Notes: generated by a model not told the origin, from the letters alone. DNA of 6,019 nt from JAWXUT01 sp044426075 (GCA_044426075.1 JAWXUT010000103.1:1-6019), one strand, 5' to 3'. Shown: positions 1 through 5,918, numbered from the stretch's first letter. Made by a program: numbers and translations.

Positions 1-1596
1 TCTTCTACTGGAGAAGTTTATGATGCAGCAAATAGAAAGGCTATTACAACAACATTTAACTACACAAATTGTGATTTTGAAACAATTTACGTTGGTGGTG
101 TTAATGTAACTATTAATGATTATAAAGTAGAGGGCATTGTTACAGATACAACCGTAACAACATTAGCTGGATTATATGACGCAGACAGCAGTTCAGTATC
201 ATATTATCATACAACAGAACTTGCAGAATATTATATAAATGCAGCTTATACTGAACTTTCTAGCAGCAATAGCGAGGTTCAAGCTAAAAATTATTACTAC
301 TATGTATTAATGATGGATGAAGAAGGTGTTGATCCATTATCTGGTGATAAGGTAGCGCTTGATACACATTTTGTCTACTATTATGATAATGATGTTTTGA
401 CACTAAGTGAAGATTCAGCCCTTAAAACTGCATATTGTAATTTGGGTGCAACGGGTTACGTAGTTTCAGATACAGCTGTTGGCGACCTAACAGATGGTGG
501 CGTTGCAATTATTAATCACGTATTGAGCCAAAATATGCTAGCTTGCTACATAGCAGCGGAAGAGGTGCTTGATGATAACTACAGCTATATGTCTGAAGGA
601 ATAATGGAAAGATTATTTTTGTTTGAAGTAGTAGATCAAGCTGGCAATACAACATATTTCAAAAGCGAAACTGGAGCCATTGCAATTGATGAATCTTATT
701 CTTCTTCTTCAGGTGTTACTATTACTGGAATTGATGGTTATGATGTAACTGATAGTGTAAGCGCTAGTGGAGATGCTATTTATACAAGTACTTTTGAAAT
801 TGATGGAGTTACATATACTTTAAATCTATATATAACAATGGATATCACTGCAGATAGTGTTAAAGATGCTTTGGCTACTATTCGTACTTCATATTATAGC
901 GTGGGAATTTTCCAAAACGCTAGTTATGATATTGTTTATGCTTATACTAATGCAAACGGAGATACAACTTATTATACCTATACTGCAGATCCTACAGACG
1001 CAGAATATTATAGCGCAGCAGATAATTTTGATACACCACCTGAAAGTTTATTAGAGGATTCTATTCTAGTAACAATGCAAATATATCACGCATATTTGGG
1101 TGATTGTGGTGATATGATTTCAGATGTAACTATTGGAGGGGACAAAGGTACTATCACAGTATATTATCTTGTAGAGGTTGAAACACTAGAAGAAGCAATG
1201 ACAACATATTTAGACGCAGAAGAATATTCTGGATTAGCTTATTTCTATAATGCAACAGCAACCGAAGGTGGATACGATTACTTGTTTTGTGAGGATGCTT
1301 ATTTAGTTGTAGTATATGAAAAAGAAGGATACGCATCTAAATATTATACTGTTGGTTGGTCTGATGGATTCGTTGTTACAGAGAATTCCACAGACTATGC
1401 TACAACTGATGGTTTAAGAGATATTGTAACATCTTATAATGATGAAATCGGTGAATTTAAAACAACTACTTTGTCTGCAGACTATAATGGTGGCACAATA
1501 ACAATTATGCAAACAGAGTCTTCAATAACAAGAGCTACAACAGAGCTTGATGACTACAACAGCAGTTCAACTTCAGATGAAGTAAATGATGCATAA
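1..1596 (+). CDS. Large secreted repeat protein, C-terminal part (5' end outside window)
   Basis: The frame is open from base 1 to TAA at 1594-1596, giving 531 residues; the start and any signal peptide lie upstream. I do not recognise a named family. The protein is acidic, very rich in Tyr, Thr, Ser and Asp, poor in Lys/Arg and has few Cys (residues 24, 146, 182, 369, 430). It has no membrane segment and no LPXTG-type sorting signal at its C-terminus, which ends in a Ser/Asp-rich tail. By eye it contains repeated units beginning with a G-G/T-rich beta segment followed by a helix-like stretch (SVKDAL, TLEEAM) and an aromatic beta hairpin. Unit starts fall near residues 31, 149, 267, 378 and 495, the last one truncated. 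The gene lies 55 bases upstream of a TasA-like gene with no strong terminator between, so co-expression is likely. An extracellular matrix or adhesin-like role is inferred from composition and neighbours only. Confidence 0.8.
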   Translation, partial: SSTGEVYDAANRKAITTTFNYTNCDFETIYVGGVNVTINDYKVEGIVTDTTVTTLAGLYDADSSSVSYYHTTELAEYYINAAYTELSSSNSEVQAKNYYYYVLMMDEEGVDPLSGDKVALDTHFVYYYDNDVLTLSEDSALKTAYCNLGATGYVVSDTAVGDLTDGGVAIINHVLSQNMLACYIAAEEVLDDNYSYMSEGIMERLFLFEVVDQAGNTTYFKSETGAIAIDESYSSSSGVTITGIDGYDVTDSVSASGDAIYTSTFEIDGVTYTLNLYITMDITADSVKDALATIRTSYYSVGIFQNASYDIVYAYTNANGDTTYYTYTADPTDAEYYSAADNFDTPPESLLEDSILVTMQIYHAYLGDCGDMISDVTIGGDKGTITVYYLVEVETLEEAMTTYLDAEEYSGLAYFYNATATEGGYDYLFCEDAYLVVVYEKEGYASKYYTVGWSDGFVVTENSTDYATTDGLRDIVTSYNDEIGEFKTTTLSADYNGGTITIMQTESSITRATTELDDYNSSSTSDEVNDA

Positions 1597-1602
1597 AAAG
1601 CA

Positions 1603-1620
1603 TTATTAGCAAATTAATAA
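1603..1620 (+). other. Weak AT-only hairpin between repeat protein and TasA-like gene
   Basis: TTATTA (1603-1608) and TAATAA (1615-1620) are complementary around a 6-nt loop. The stem has only A-T pairs and no T-run follows, so it is unlikely to terminate transcription. It supports treating the first two genes as one transcription unit. Confidence 0.2.
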
Positions 1621-1639
1621 AATAAATGTGTAAAAAAAT

Positions 1640-1646
1640 AGGAGAG
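1640..1646 (+). promoter_or_regulatory. Ribosome binding site fixing the start of the broken TasA-like gene
   Basis: AGGAGAG lies 5 bases before ATG at 1652. It decides that translation begins at 1652, in the frame that encodes the signal peptide, and not at any codon in the downstream frame, where no comparable site was seen. It shows that the signal peptide and the body of this gene are now in different frames. Confidence 0.75.
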
Positions 1647-1651
1647 ATTAA

Positions 1652-2688
1652 ATGAAAACAACAACAAAGAAAAACGTACTAATTTCATTATTGACTTTAA
1701 TACTATTAGCTAGTGTTATAGTTGGTGGTACACATATGCGTACTTTACAGACAGTGTATCAATTACAGGCAACACCATTACTGCGGGTAATGTAGATGTT
1801 TCTGCAGCTCTTTATACAGCAACAACTGCTGATGGTACAGGTGCAGCTGAAGGTACAACAGTATATACAAAAGGCTCTGCTCTTGATTCTGCAGCAATTA
1901 GCATTACAAACTTCGAACCAGATGCTAGTGAAGATTTTGTATTGGAAGTAGAAAATACTGGTTCACTTGCCGCAAGCTATATGGTAATTTTGGAAACAAC
2001 TAATGACGCTCTAGTAGGTGCACTAACAATTACTTTTGGTGGTGCAAAGATGACTCCTACCGACGGCGTATTTACAACTAGTTGGGTTGCTCTAGATGTT
2101 AAGTCAATCGATGAAACTGGCATTACAATTACATTTAATGGAGCAACTTCTGGTAATGTATACGAAAATACAAGCTTTGAGTTTGATTTAACAGTTCTTG
2201 CAACACAACAAAATGATTATGCAACTGCAGCTGCTGACTTTGAAATGCTTGCTCAATCTACTGTTGTAGGTGGTGTTACAGCTACTGTTAATGGTTCAGC
2301 AGACCAAGCTGTTGCTGCCATAGATTATGTAGGCACAACTCTAACAATTGACTTTGATGAAGCTTACTACAGCACTTATGCAGAAAAAACTATTACAGAA
2401 GTAAGCAGTGAAACTAGTGGTACAGGTTTATTCAGCACTATATTTACAGATTTAGGCATTACTGCAATTAATGGTACAACTATTATTAGTGGCGGTAAAG
2501 TAAATAGCACACTAGTTCAATCTGCGCTAGCAACAACTGTTTTCAGTGATAGTATAGAAAGTTTTGCAGGTATGACTTTGGCAACATTGGCAGCATCAGA
2601 TTATACAATAACTGTTACACTTGCTGATGATGATACTGATGCTGAGAATGATATCACTGTTACTGGAACAATAGTATTTGTAGCATAA
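1652..2688 (+). pseudogene. TasA/camelysin-family secreted protein, reading frame broken near 1730-1734
   Basis: ATG at 1652 opens a SipW-type signal peptide: Lys-rich N-terminus, hydrophobic core at residues 9-24, then GGT. This frame drifts off family sequence and stops at TAG 1793-1795 after 47 codons. The family sequence resumes in another frame with YAYFTD at 1735, then an ITAGNVDVS segment, and runs open to TAA 2686-2688. Removing one CA from the ACACA at 1730-1734 joins GGT to YAYFTD and gives a 344-residue protein with the expected signal-peptide junction. TasA-type landmarks follow: ENTGSLA (near 1951-1971), and NVYENTSFEFDLTVLATQ, which ends near 2206. About 155 further residues after this landmark look like an extra beta-rich Thr/Ala/Asp domain of unknown role. 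TasA proteins form extracellular fibres after SipW cleavage. The break may be a true mutation, a phase-variable state or a sequencing error. If the start at 1652 is ignored, an unexported body could only begin at a weak start such as TTG 1942. Confidence 0.75.
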
Positions 2689-2701
2689 TAATTAAAAAAC
2701 A

Positions 2702-2735
2702 TATAGGATTGTTATTGTAAAATGACAATCCTATA
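2702..2735 (+). other. 15-bp hairpin with GTAA loop between TasA-like gene and sipW-like gene
   Basis: TATAGGATTGT (2702-2712) pairs perfectly with ACAATCCTATA (2725-2735). Four more pairs (one G-U) extend inward to a GTAA loop at 2717-2720, which fits the GNRA tetraloop pattern. On the plus strand it is followed by GTAAAAAAA, not T, so it is not a standard terminator in the direction of the genes. On the minus strand a T6 stretch (complement of 2694-2699) follows it, but no minus-strand gene is present. It may protect the 3' end of the upstream structural mRNA or be an RNA processing site. The 2709-2737 promoter candidate overlaps it, so it could also be an operator. Confidence 0.6.
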
Positions 2736-2737
2736 GT
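2709..2737 (+). promoter_or_regulatory. Candidate sigma-A-type promoter for the first signal peptidase gene
   Basis: TTGTTA (2709-2714) and TATAGT (2732-2737) are separated by 17 bases. They match the vegetative consensus at 4 of 6 and 5 of 6 positions. A start near 2744 would leave a short leader before the GAGGG ribosome binding site at 2758-2762 and ATG at 2768. Chance matches are common in AT-rich DNA, so this is only a candidate. Confidence 0.3.
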
Positions 2738-2767
2738 AAAAAAATATGTTGTTTATAGAGGGAAAAA

Positions 2768-3634
2768 ATGGTTCTTAACAAACACCAAAAAACAGAAAAA
2801 GAGGGTCAAAGTATTGGTTCTAAAAAGACACTTTTTAAAAAGGTGGCTTATGCTTGCGGTGTTGTTTTTAAACTGTTGATTGTTGTGCTTGGTATATTGA
2901 TTATTACAATAACACTTGCTGGCACAAAAACCGATACGGGTGTTGACTTGTTTGGTTATAGCTTTATGAATGTTCTTTCGGGATCAATGGATGGCGAACC
3001 CACCGATTACGAGATTGATACTATTGCAACGGGCAGTTTGGTTATTATGAAAGCTGTTCCTACAGATGAAGACGAGTTGCAAACGTTTTTGGCTAGTTTA
3101 GAAGTGGGCGATGTTATTACTTTTATATCTATTGACGGCGCTTCTATAGGTGAGCTTGTAACCCACAGAATTATTGATGTATCTTCGGGCGTTGTGGACG
3201 GTGAGCTTTTGTATGTGTTTACTACGCAAGGTGACGCAAACCCAGATTCTGTTACAGAAACCGTTACTATTAGCACCATTAAAGGCCAAATAGTTGGGGT
3301 TAGTGATAGCTTAGGATTTGTTTATAACACATTTATGAATAGCACTGCTATATTATTTATTGTAGTTATTCCCGCGGCAATACTATTTATTATTGAACTA
3401 ATTAGGCTTATATTGCTAATACAAAACAACAGAAACGAAAAACAGAAAGAGAAAACAAACTCCGAACTTGAGGAGTTAAAGAGGCAAGTTGAATTGCTTC
3501 AACAATCTAGCGTTGAAGAGATTCAAAAGGTAGAAGTAAATATAGCTGATACAGAAGAAATTATAGAAGATAAAGTTGTATCTTCAGAAGAAATTGTAGA
3601 AGCTACAGAAGAAATAAAAGAGACCGAAGAGTAA
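2768..3634 (+). CDS. sipW: SipW/ER-type signal peptidase I (family S26B) with acidic C-terminal tail
   Basis: This is a membrane signal peptidase that should remove signal peptides from the neighbouring TasA-like proteins. A hydrophobic segment at residues 34-51 is followed by the catalytic serine motif SGSM (Ser73), EVGDVITF at 112-119, LVTHR with His133 in place of the general-base Lys of LepB-type enzymes, and QGDANPD with Asp156 and Asp160. Ser-His-Asp is the SipW, archaeal and ER signature. A second membrane segment spans about 193-218. Beyond it is a tail of about 70 residues: first Lys/Arg-rich, then a Leu/Glu heptad-like stretch (about 232-246), then strongly acidic. B. subtilis SipW, about 190 residues, lacks such a tail. 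ATG at 2768 is preceded by GAGGG at 2758-2762. The gene follows the broken TasA-like gene after a hairpin and precedes another TasA-like gene by 25 bases. All catalytic residues are present, so activity is likely. SipW function is assigned by motif and context; the tail's role is unknown. Confidence 0.9.
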   Translation: MVLNKHQKTEKEGQSIGSKKTLFKKVAYACGVVFKLLIVVLGILIITITLAGTKTDTGVDLFGYSFMNVLSGSMDGEPTDYEIDTIATGSLVIMKAVPTDEDELQTFLASLEVGDVITFISIDGASIGELVTHRIIDVSSGVVDGELLYVFTTQGDANPDSVTETVTISTIKGQIVGVSDSLGFVYNTFMNSTAILFIVVIPAAILFIIELIRLILLIQNNRNEKQKEKTNSELEELKRQVELLQQSSVEEIQKVEVNIADTEEIIEDKVVSSEEIVEATEEIKETEE

Positions 3635-3643
3635 TTTTCAAAT

Positions 3644-3651
3644 AAAAGAGG
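3644..3651 (+). promoter_or_regulatory. Ribosome binding site supporting a TTG start
   Basis: AAAAGAGG lies 8 bases before TTG at 3660. The first in-frame residues after this TTG are AKRKNAR, a proper positively charged signal-peptide start. The nearby ATG at 3675 is out of frame. TTG at 3660 is therefore the best start. Confidence 0.65.
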
Positions 3652-3659
3652 TATATATT

Positions 3660-4328
3660 TTGGCTAAAAGAAAAAATGCGAGAGCAATTTTAATAAGCAT
3701 ACTTATTATCGTATTGAGTATAGCAGTGCTAACAGTAACCACATTAGCTTGGTTCACCGATACAGAGACAAACAAAGGTAACTTGATTACTGCGGGCGAC
3801 CTTGATATTAGTGCAACTTGGTATGACTTAGCTGATGCTAACGATACAACAAACATCAATACATACACTATTAATAAGATTGATTATACTTTTGCTACGG
3901 GAACTGATGACGGCACAAGCTTTGCAGATAGCGGCGCTATGATTGCTGAAGAAGATTTTGCACCAAGTTATGTAAGTGCAAAACTTATAACAGTTACAAA
4001 TAATGGTTCAATTGACGCGGTTATCTCATTGTCAGTAGATGTTGCAGAGCAAGAGGGTGATTATGATTTAGAAGATGAATTGTGGTTCGATTTTATCCAA
4101 ATTACAAACGGTGCAGTAACTGGTACATATACTGAAAGAGATATGAGCACTTTATCTACCGTGCTATCTAGTTACAATAAACAACAAAATACATTAAGTG
4201 AAGGTGAATCATTTACATTTGTACTAATTTATGGTATGGATACAGATGCTGACAACAACTATCAAAAACTATCTTATGGAGTTGATTTGACGGTTTCTGC
4301 TACACAAGTAGGATACACCGCAGAATAA
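3660..4328 (+). CDS. TasA/camelysin-family secreted protein with SipW-type signal peptide
   Basis: This 222-residue protein is probably a fibre-forming structural subunit of the cell surface or matrix. The N-terminus is basic (AKRKNAR), with a hydrophobic core at about 9-27 and the junction TTLAWFTDTET. It continues to LITAGDLDIS (residues 42-51), the pattern of SipW-dependent signal peptides; by analogy with TasA the mature chain should begin near Phe32. Downstream landmarks of the fold are TNNGSIDAVISLSV, and NNYQ (199-202) leading to VDLTVSATQ near the C-terminus. The mature part is acidic and contains no Cys, which fits a beta-rich extracellular filament protein. It starts at TTG with a good ribosome binding site, 25 bases after the first signal peptidase gene. 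A large hairpin follows it. Unlike its upstream relative, its frame is intact, so it may be the main functional subunit in this strain. The family call is strong; fibre formation is inferred from TasA and camelysin. Confidence 0.87.
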   Translation: MAKRKNARAILISILIIVLSIAVLTVTTLAWFTDTETNKGNLITAGDLDISATWYDLADANDTTNINTYTINKIDYTFATGTDDGTSFADSGAMIAEEDFAPSYVSAKLITVTNNGSIDAVISLSVDVAEQEGDYDLEDELWFDFIQITNGAVTGTYTERDMSTLSTVLSSYNKQQNTLSEGESFTFVLIYGMDTDADNNYQKLSYGVDLTVSATQVGYTAE

Positions 4329-4343
4329 TAAGTTTATAAATTG

Positions 4344-4384
4344 GTGAAGAATTTTGGATATTTATGATATCCTTAGTTTTTCAC
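4344..4384 (+). terminator. Long imperfect hairpin after TasA-like gene, possible attenuator or terminator
   Basis: An inner stem GGATAT (4356-4361) with ATATCC (4367-4372) has a TTATG loop. Two T-T mismatches separate it from an outer stem of 10 pairs, two of them G-U, formed by 4344-4353 and 4375-4384. The T5 run at 4377-4381 can either pair in the outer stem or act as the U-tract after the inner stem, so the element could be a weak terminator or a stable 3' end. It lies between the TasA-like gene and the small anchored protein gene. Confidence 0.45.
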
Positions 4385-4403
4385 TATTTGCATAAAGGGA
4401 AAA

Positions 4404-4931
4404 ATGAACGAAAAGCATAAAAGTTTAATTATAATAGCAATTATATTGATACTATCCGTTATTGTGATAGTTGTTTGTATGCCATTAATTAATCGTGATG
4501 CTGAGGATTTGGGAGAGGACGAAGGTAGTGTGGAAGAAGTTGAAGTTAATTTGGATGTTAACTTTAACAACGGAGCTACTGTTTTTGATGATGAAATTGT
4601 TATGCAACCGGGTGACAGCATAATTGAATCTGTTTTTGTTAAAAATGACGGCGATGTAGATTTATATTATAGAATCTATTTAGAAAATATAGTGGGTACG
4701 CTTGGCGAAGTTGCTACAATAACTATTTATGACCAAGATATGGCAGTGTTATGCTCAGAAAATGTGTTGGACTTTACTCTAAACAATTCATATATTAGCA
4801 ATAATATGCTTGAAGTTGGTGCAAGTGAAACACTCTATATAGGTATTTACATTAGTGAAGATGCTGATAACGAGTATCAACGCGCGCAAATGGAAATAGA
4901 TATTATAGTTAATGCAATAGTTGCGGAGTAA
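4404..4931 (+). CDS. Small membrane-anchored protein with degenerate TasA-like body
   Basis: This 175-residue protein starts at ATG 4404, with AAAGGGA at 4394-4400 as ribosome binding site. Residues 8-24 form one hydrophobic segment ending at Cys25. The F-x-D and AGxLD motifs that follow the membrane segment in SipW substrates are missing; instead there is a very acidic linker (residues 32-47). The body keeps TasA-type landmarks: MQPGDSI (67-73, compare LKPGDKL in B. subtilis TasA), VKNDGDVDLYYRIYL (79-93) and NEYQ (156-159) before a terminal hydrophobic strand. The usual ATQ is replaced by NAI. Cys25 does not fit a good lipobox because Val stands just before it. The gene is 2 bases upstream of the second signal peptidase gene, so the two are probably translated together. 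I infer a minor, capping or anchoring subunit, comparable in role to TapA but not shown to be homologous. It may stay uncleaved in the membrane. Confidence 0.7.
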   Translation: MNEKHKSLIIIAIILILSVIVIVVCMPLINRDAEDLGEDEGSVEEVEVNLDVNFNNGATVFDDEIVMQPGDSIIESVFVKNDGDVDLYYRIYLENIVGTLGEVATITIYDQDMAVLCSENVLDFTLNNSYISNNMLEVGASETLYIGIYISEDADNEYQRAQMEIDIIVNAIVAE

Positions 4932-4933
4932 AA

Positions 4934-5548
4934 ATGCACAACTTAAATTCATTTAAAGTTTATGATAAAGTGAGCGAGGATGCTAAAAATAAAAAGGCGT
5001 CTTCGTTTTCTCGCGTTATAAGAGGTTTTTTGTATATTGTAGCCATATGCATTGTAATTGTTACACTTGCGGTTGTTGGCGTGTTTTTGATATCACAATA
5101 TAGCGAAAATTATTATTTAAAAGCGTACACTGTTGTTTCGGACTCTATGCGCGAATATTTTGAGGCTGGCGACCTTATTGTAGTTAAAAATGTTGATGTA
5201 TACGAACTTGAAGTGGGCGATATTATTAGTTTTTATTCAATTGACCCCCTTACCTATGGCGAGGTTTACACCCATATGATTGGTGAAATTACTACTTATG
5301 ACGGCGAACTTGCTTTTACCACTTACGGCACAACAACGGGTTCAAATGATGTGTATCCCGCGTTAAGTAGCAATGTTATTGGTCAGCAAATTTATGTGAT
5401 TAAAAACGTGGGCGAAATTACTGCCTATATAAACACCATTCAAGGCTACTGGTTTTTGATTTTTATCCCTATAGTGCTGTTGATTATTGTTGAAGTTAAA
5501 AACTTATTTATGCTATTTTCCGCATCAGACGAAATAGAATCTGATTAA
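4934..5548 (+). CDS. Second SipW/ER-type signal peptidase I-like protein with altered Asp region
   Basis: This 204-residue protein is related to the upstream enzyme. Membrane segments lie at about 32-53 and 172-188. Between them are SDSM with the expected nucleophile Ser71, ELEVGDIISFYS (91-102), and VYTHM with His114. The usual GDAN...D stretch reads TYGTTTGSNDVYP: the GD aspartate is replaced by Thr133, but Asp139 could supply the acidic residue. NVIGQ (147-151) matches the conserved strand before the second membrane segment. The length is close to B. subtilis SipW and there is no acidic tail. ATG at 4934 follows the previous stop by 2 bases and uses GGAG at 4925-4928, inside the end of the upstream gene, which suggests translational coupling. 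Its likely substrate is one of the TasA-like proteins. Either it is an active variant with specialised specificity or it has weakened activity; sequence alone does not decide. This is the last plus-strand gene seen in the cassette. Confidence 0.85.
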   Translation: MHNLNSFKVYDKVSEDAKNKKASSFSRVIRGFLYIVAICIVIVTLAVVGVFLISQYSENYYLKAYTVVSDSMREYFEAGDLIVVKNVDVYELEVGDIISFYSIDPLTYGEVYTHMIGEITTYDGELAFTTYGTTTGSNDVYPALSSNVIGQQIYVIKNVGEITAYINTIQGYWFLIFIPIVLLIIVEVKNLFMLFSASDEIESD

Positions 5549-5601
5549 TAATATTAACAATCCAATCTGTAAATGAAACAATTTTTATAGCTTTTTTGAG
5601 G

Positions 5602-5616
5602 AACCCGTAAAGGGTT
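5602..5616 (+). terminator. Weak candidate terminator of the cassette
   Basis: AACCC (5602-5606) pairs with GGGTT (5612-5616) around GTAAA, followed by GATTTTA. The stem is only 5 bp and the T-run is short, so this is a weak candidate. It is the first hairpin after the last gene. Confidence 0.3.
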
Positions 5617-5667
5617 GATTTTATGATGTACGCGTGGAACAAATGGCAAAACGCAATGCATAAGATT

Positions 5668-5693
5668 GTAGGGTGCAACCACCCGTCGGGTGG
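5668..5693 (+). repeat. GTAGGGTGC element with 6-bp palindrome, copy 1
   Basis: GTAGGGTGC at 5668-5676 is followed by CCACCC (5679-5684), loop GTC, and GGGTGG (5688-5693), a perfect 6-bp stem. The same 9-mer occurs at 5782-5790, also joined to a palindrome. From memory, GTAGGGTGCG-type palindromes are widely dispersed intergenic repeats in many bacteria. Confidence 0.5.
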
Positions 5694-5720
5694 AAGTAAT
5701 AAGTAATAGTGAATAGTGAA
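5694..5720 (+). repeat. Two short tandem heptamer repeats
   Basis: AAGTAAT occurs twice in tandem (5694-5707), then TAGTGAA twice in tandem (5707-5720), sharing one base. Such short repeats are prone to slippage; no function is apparent. Confidence 0.6.
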
Positions 5721-5749
5721 GAAGTTGAGGATAAAATTATATAAAACGT

Positions 5750-5764
5750 CGTTGTTTGTGTAAC
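5750..5764 (+). repeat. 15-nt direct repeat, copy 1
   Basis: CGTTGTTTGTGTAAC here is identical to 5832-5846, 82 bases downstream. The two copies bracket the second GTAGGGTGC palindrome, as would be left by a duplicated or inserted intergenic element. Confidence 0.7.
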
Positions 5765-5781
5765 TGATAAATCGTACAATC

Positions 5782-5806
5782 GTAGGGTGCGTTAGTCCTC
5801 TGACGC
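5782..5806 (+). repeat. GTAGGGTGC element with 7-bp palindrome, copy 2
   Basis: GTAGGGTGC (5782-5790) overlaps a hairpin: GCGTTAG (5789-5795), loop TCCT, CTGACGC (5800-5806), seven pairs with one G-U. It resembles the widespread GTAGGGTGCGTTAG dispersed palindromes (from memory) and differs in stem from copy 1. Confidence 0.55.
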
Positions 5807-5831
5807 CCGCATCCGCATTGCCCGTTTTCGC

Positions 5832-5846
5832 CGTTGTTTGTGTAAC
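5832..5846 (+). repeat. 15-nt direct repeat, copy 2
   Basis: CGTTGTTTGTGTAAC is identical to 5750-5764. It ends 5 bases before the T7 tract (minus strand) of the predicted small RNA. Confidence 0.7.
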
Positions 5847-5851
5847 CCAAC

Positions 5852-5912
5852 AAAAAAAGAGCCACAACCAAACACCCCGCAAGGGGAGATGTTTCGCAGC
5901 CGACTCTTCACC
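5852..5912 (-). ncRNA. Predicted small RNA with built-in intrinsic terminator
   Basis: A minus-strand transcript from about 5912 (7 bases past the -10 box) to the T7 tract at 5858-5852 would be about 60 nt. Nearly all of it is one hairpin, 5906 to 5859. The basal stem has six pairs (GAGTCG with TGGCTC, two of them G-U), followed by a bulge and short mixed pairs. Above these come AAACA (5894-5890) with TGTTT (5874-5870), a TCT bulge, and a CCCC/GGGG tip around TTGC. Three of the pairs are G-U on the minus strand and would be A-C mismatches on the plus strand, so the structure fits a minus-strand RNA. I do not recognise an RNA family. It may be a free small RNA or a terminated leader fragment. 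Confidence 0.55.
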
Positions 5913-5918
5913 TCTACT

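Noticed and set aside
1733..1741. Programmed ribosomal frameshifting as the cause of the frame change in the TasA-like gene
   Set aside because: No X-XXY-YYZ slippery heptamer or clear downstream stimulatory structure is visible at the switch, and a simple CA duplication restores the family motif exactly.
3007..3289. Minus-strand frames opposite the first signal peptidase gene
   Set aside because: They lie wholly inside a well-supported gene, and their sequence shows only low-complexity shadow composition.
4341..4368. Promoter-like pair TTGGTG and TATGAT before the small anchored protein gene
   Set aside because: The -35 matches only 3 of 6 positions, the spacing is 16, and the whole stretch is inside the stronger hairpin structure.
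4424..4481. Lipoprotein signal in the small anchored protein (Cys25 after a hydrophobic stretch)
   Set aside because: The residue just before Cys is Val, where Gly, Ala or Ser is expected, and the sequence after it does not look like a typical lipoprotein start.
5623..5706. A 27-residue plus-strand ORF starting with ATGATG, with AAAGGG upstream
   Set aside because: It runs into the GTAGGGTGC palindrome and the tandem heptamers, and its AAAGGG is part of the candidate terminator. A real peptide cannot be excluded but nothing else supports it.
5668..5846. CRISPR array
   Set aside because: The repeats are short, occur only twice, and the intervening sequences are palindromes of unequal length, not spacers.
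5508..5882. A 124-codon minus-strand open frame downstream of the cassette
   Set aside because: It starts at TTG inside the predicted terminator hairpin, runs through the palindromes and direct repeats, and overlaps the end of the second peptidase gene. It resembles no known family and lacks a proper ribosome binding site.
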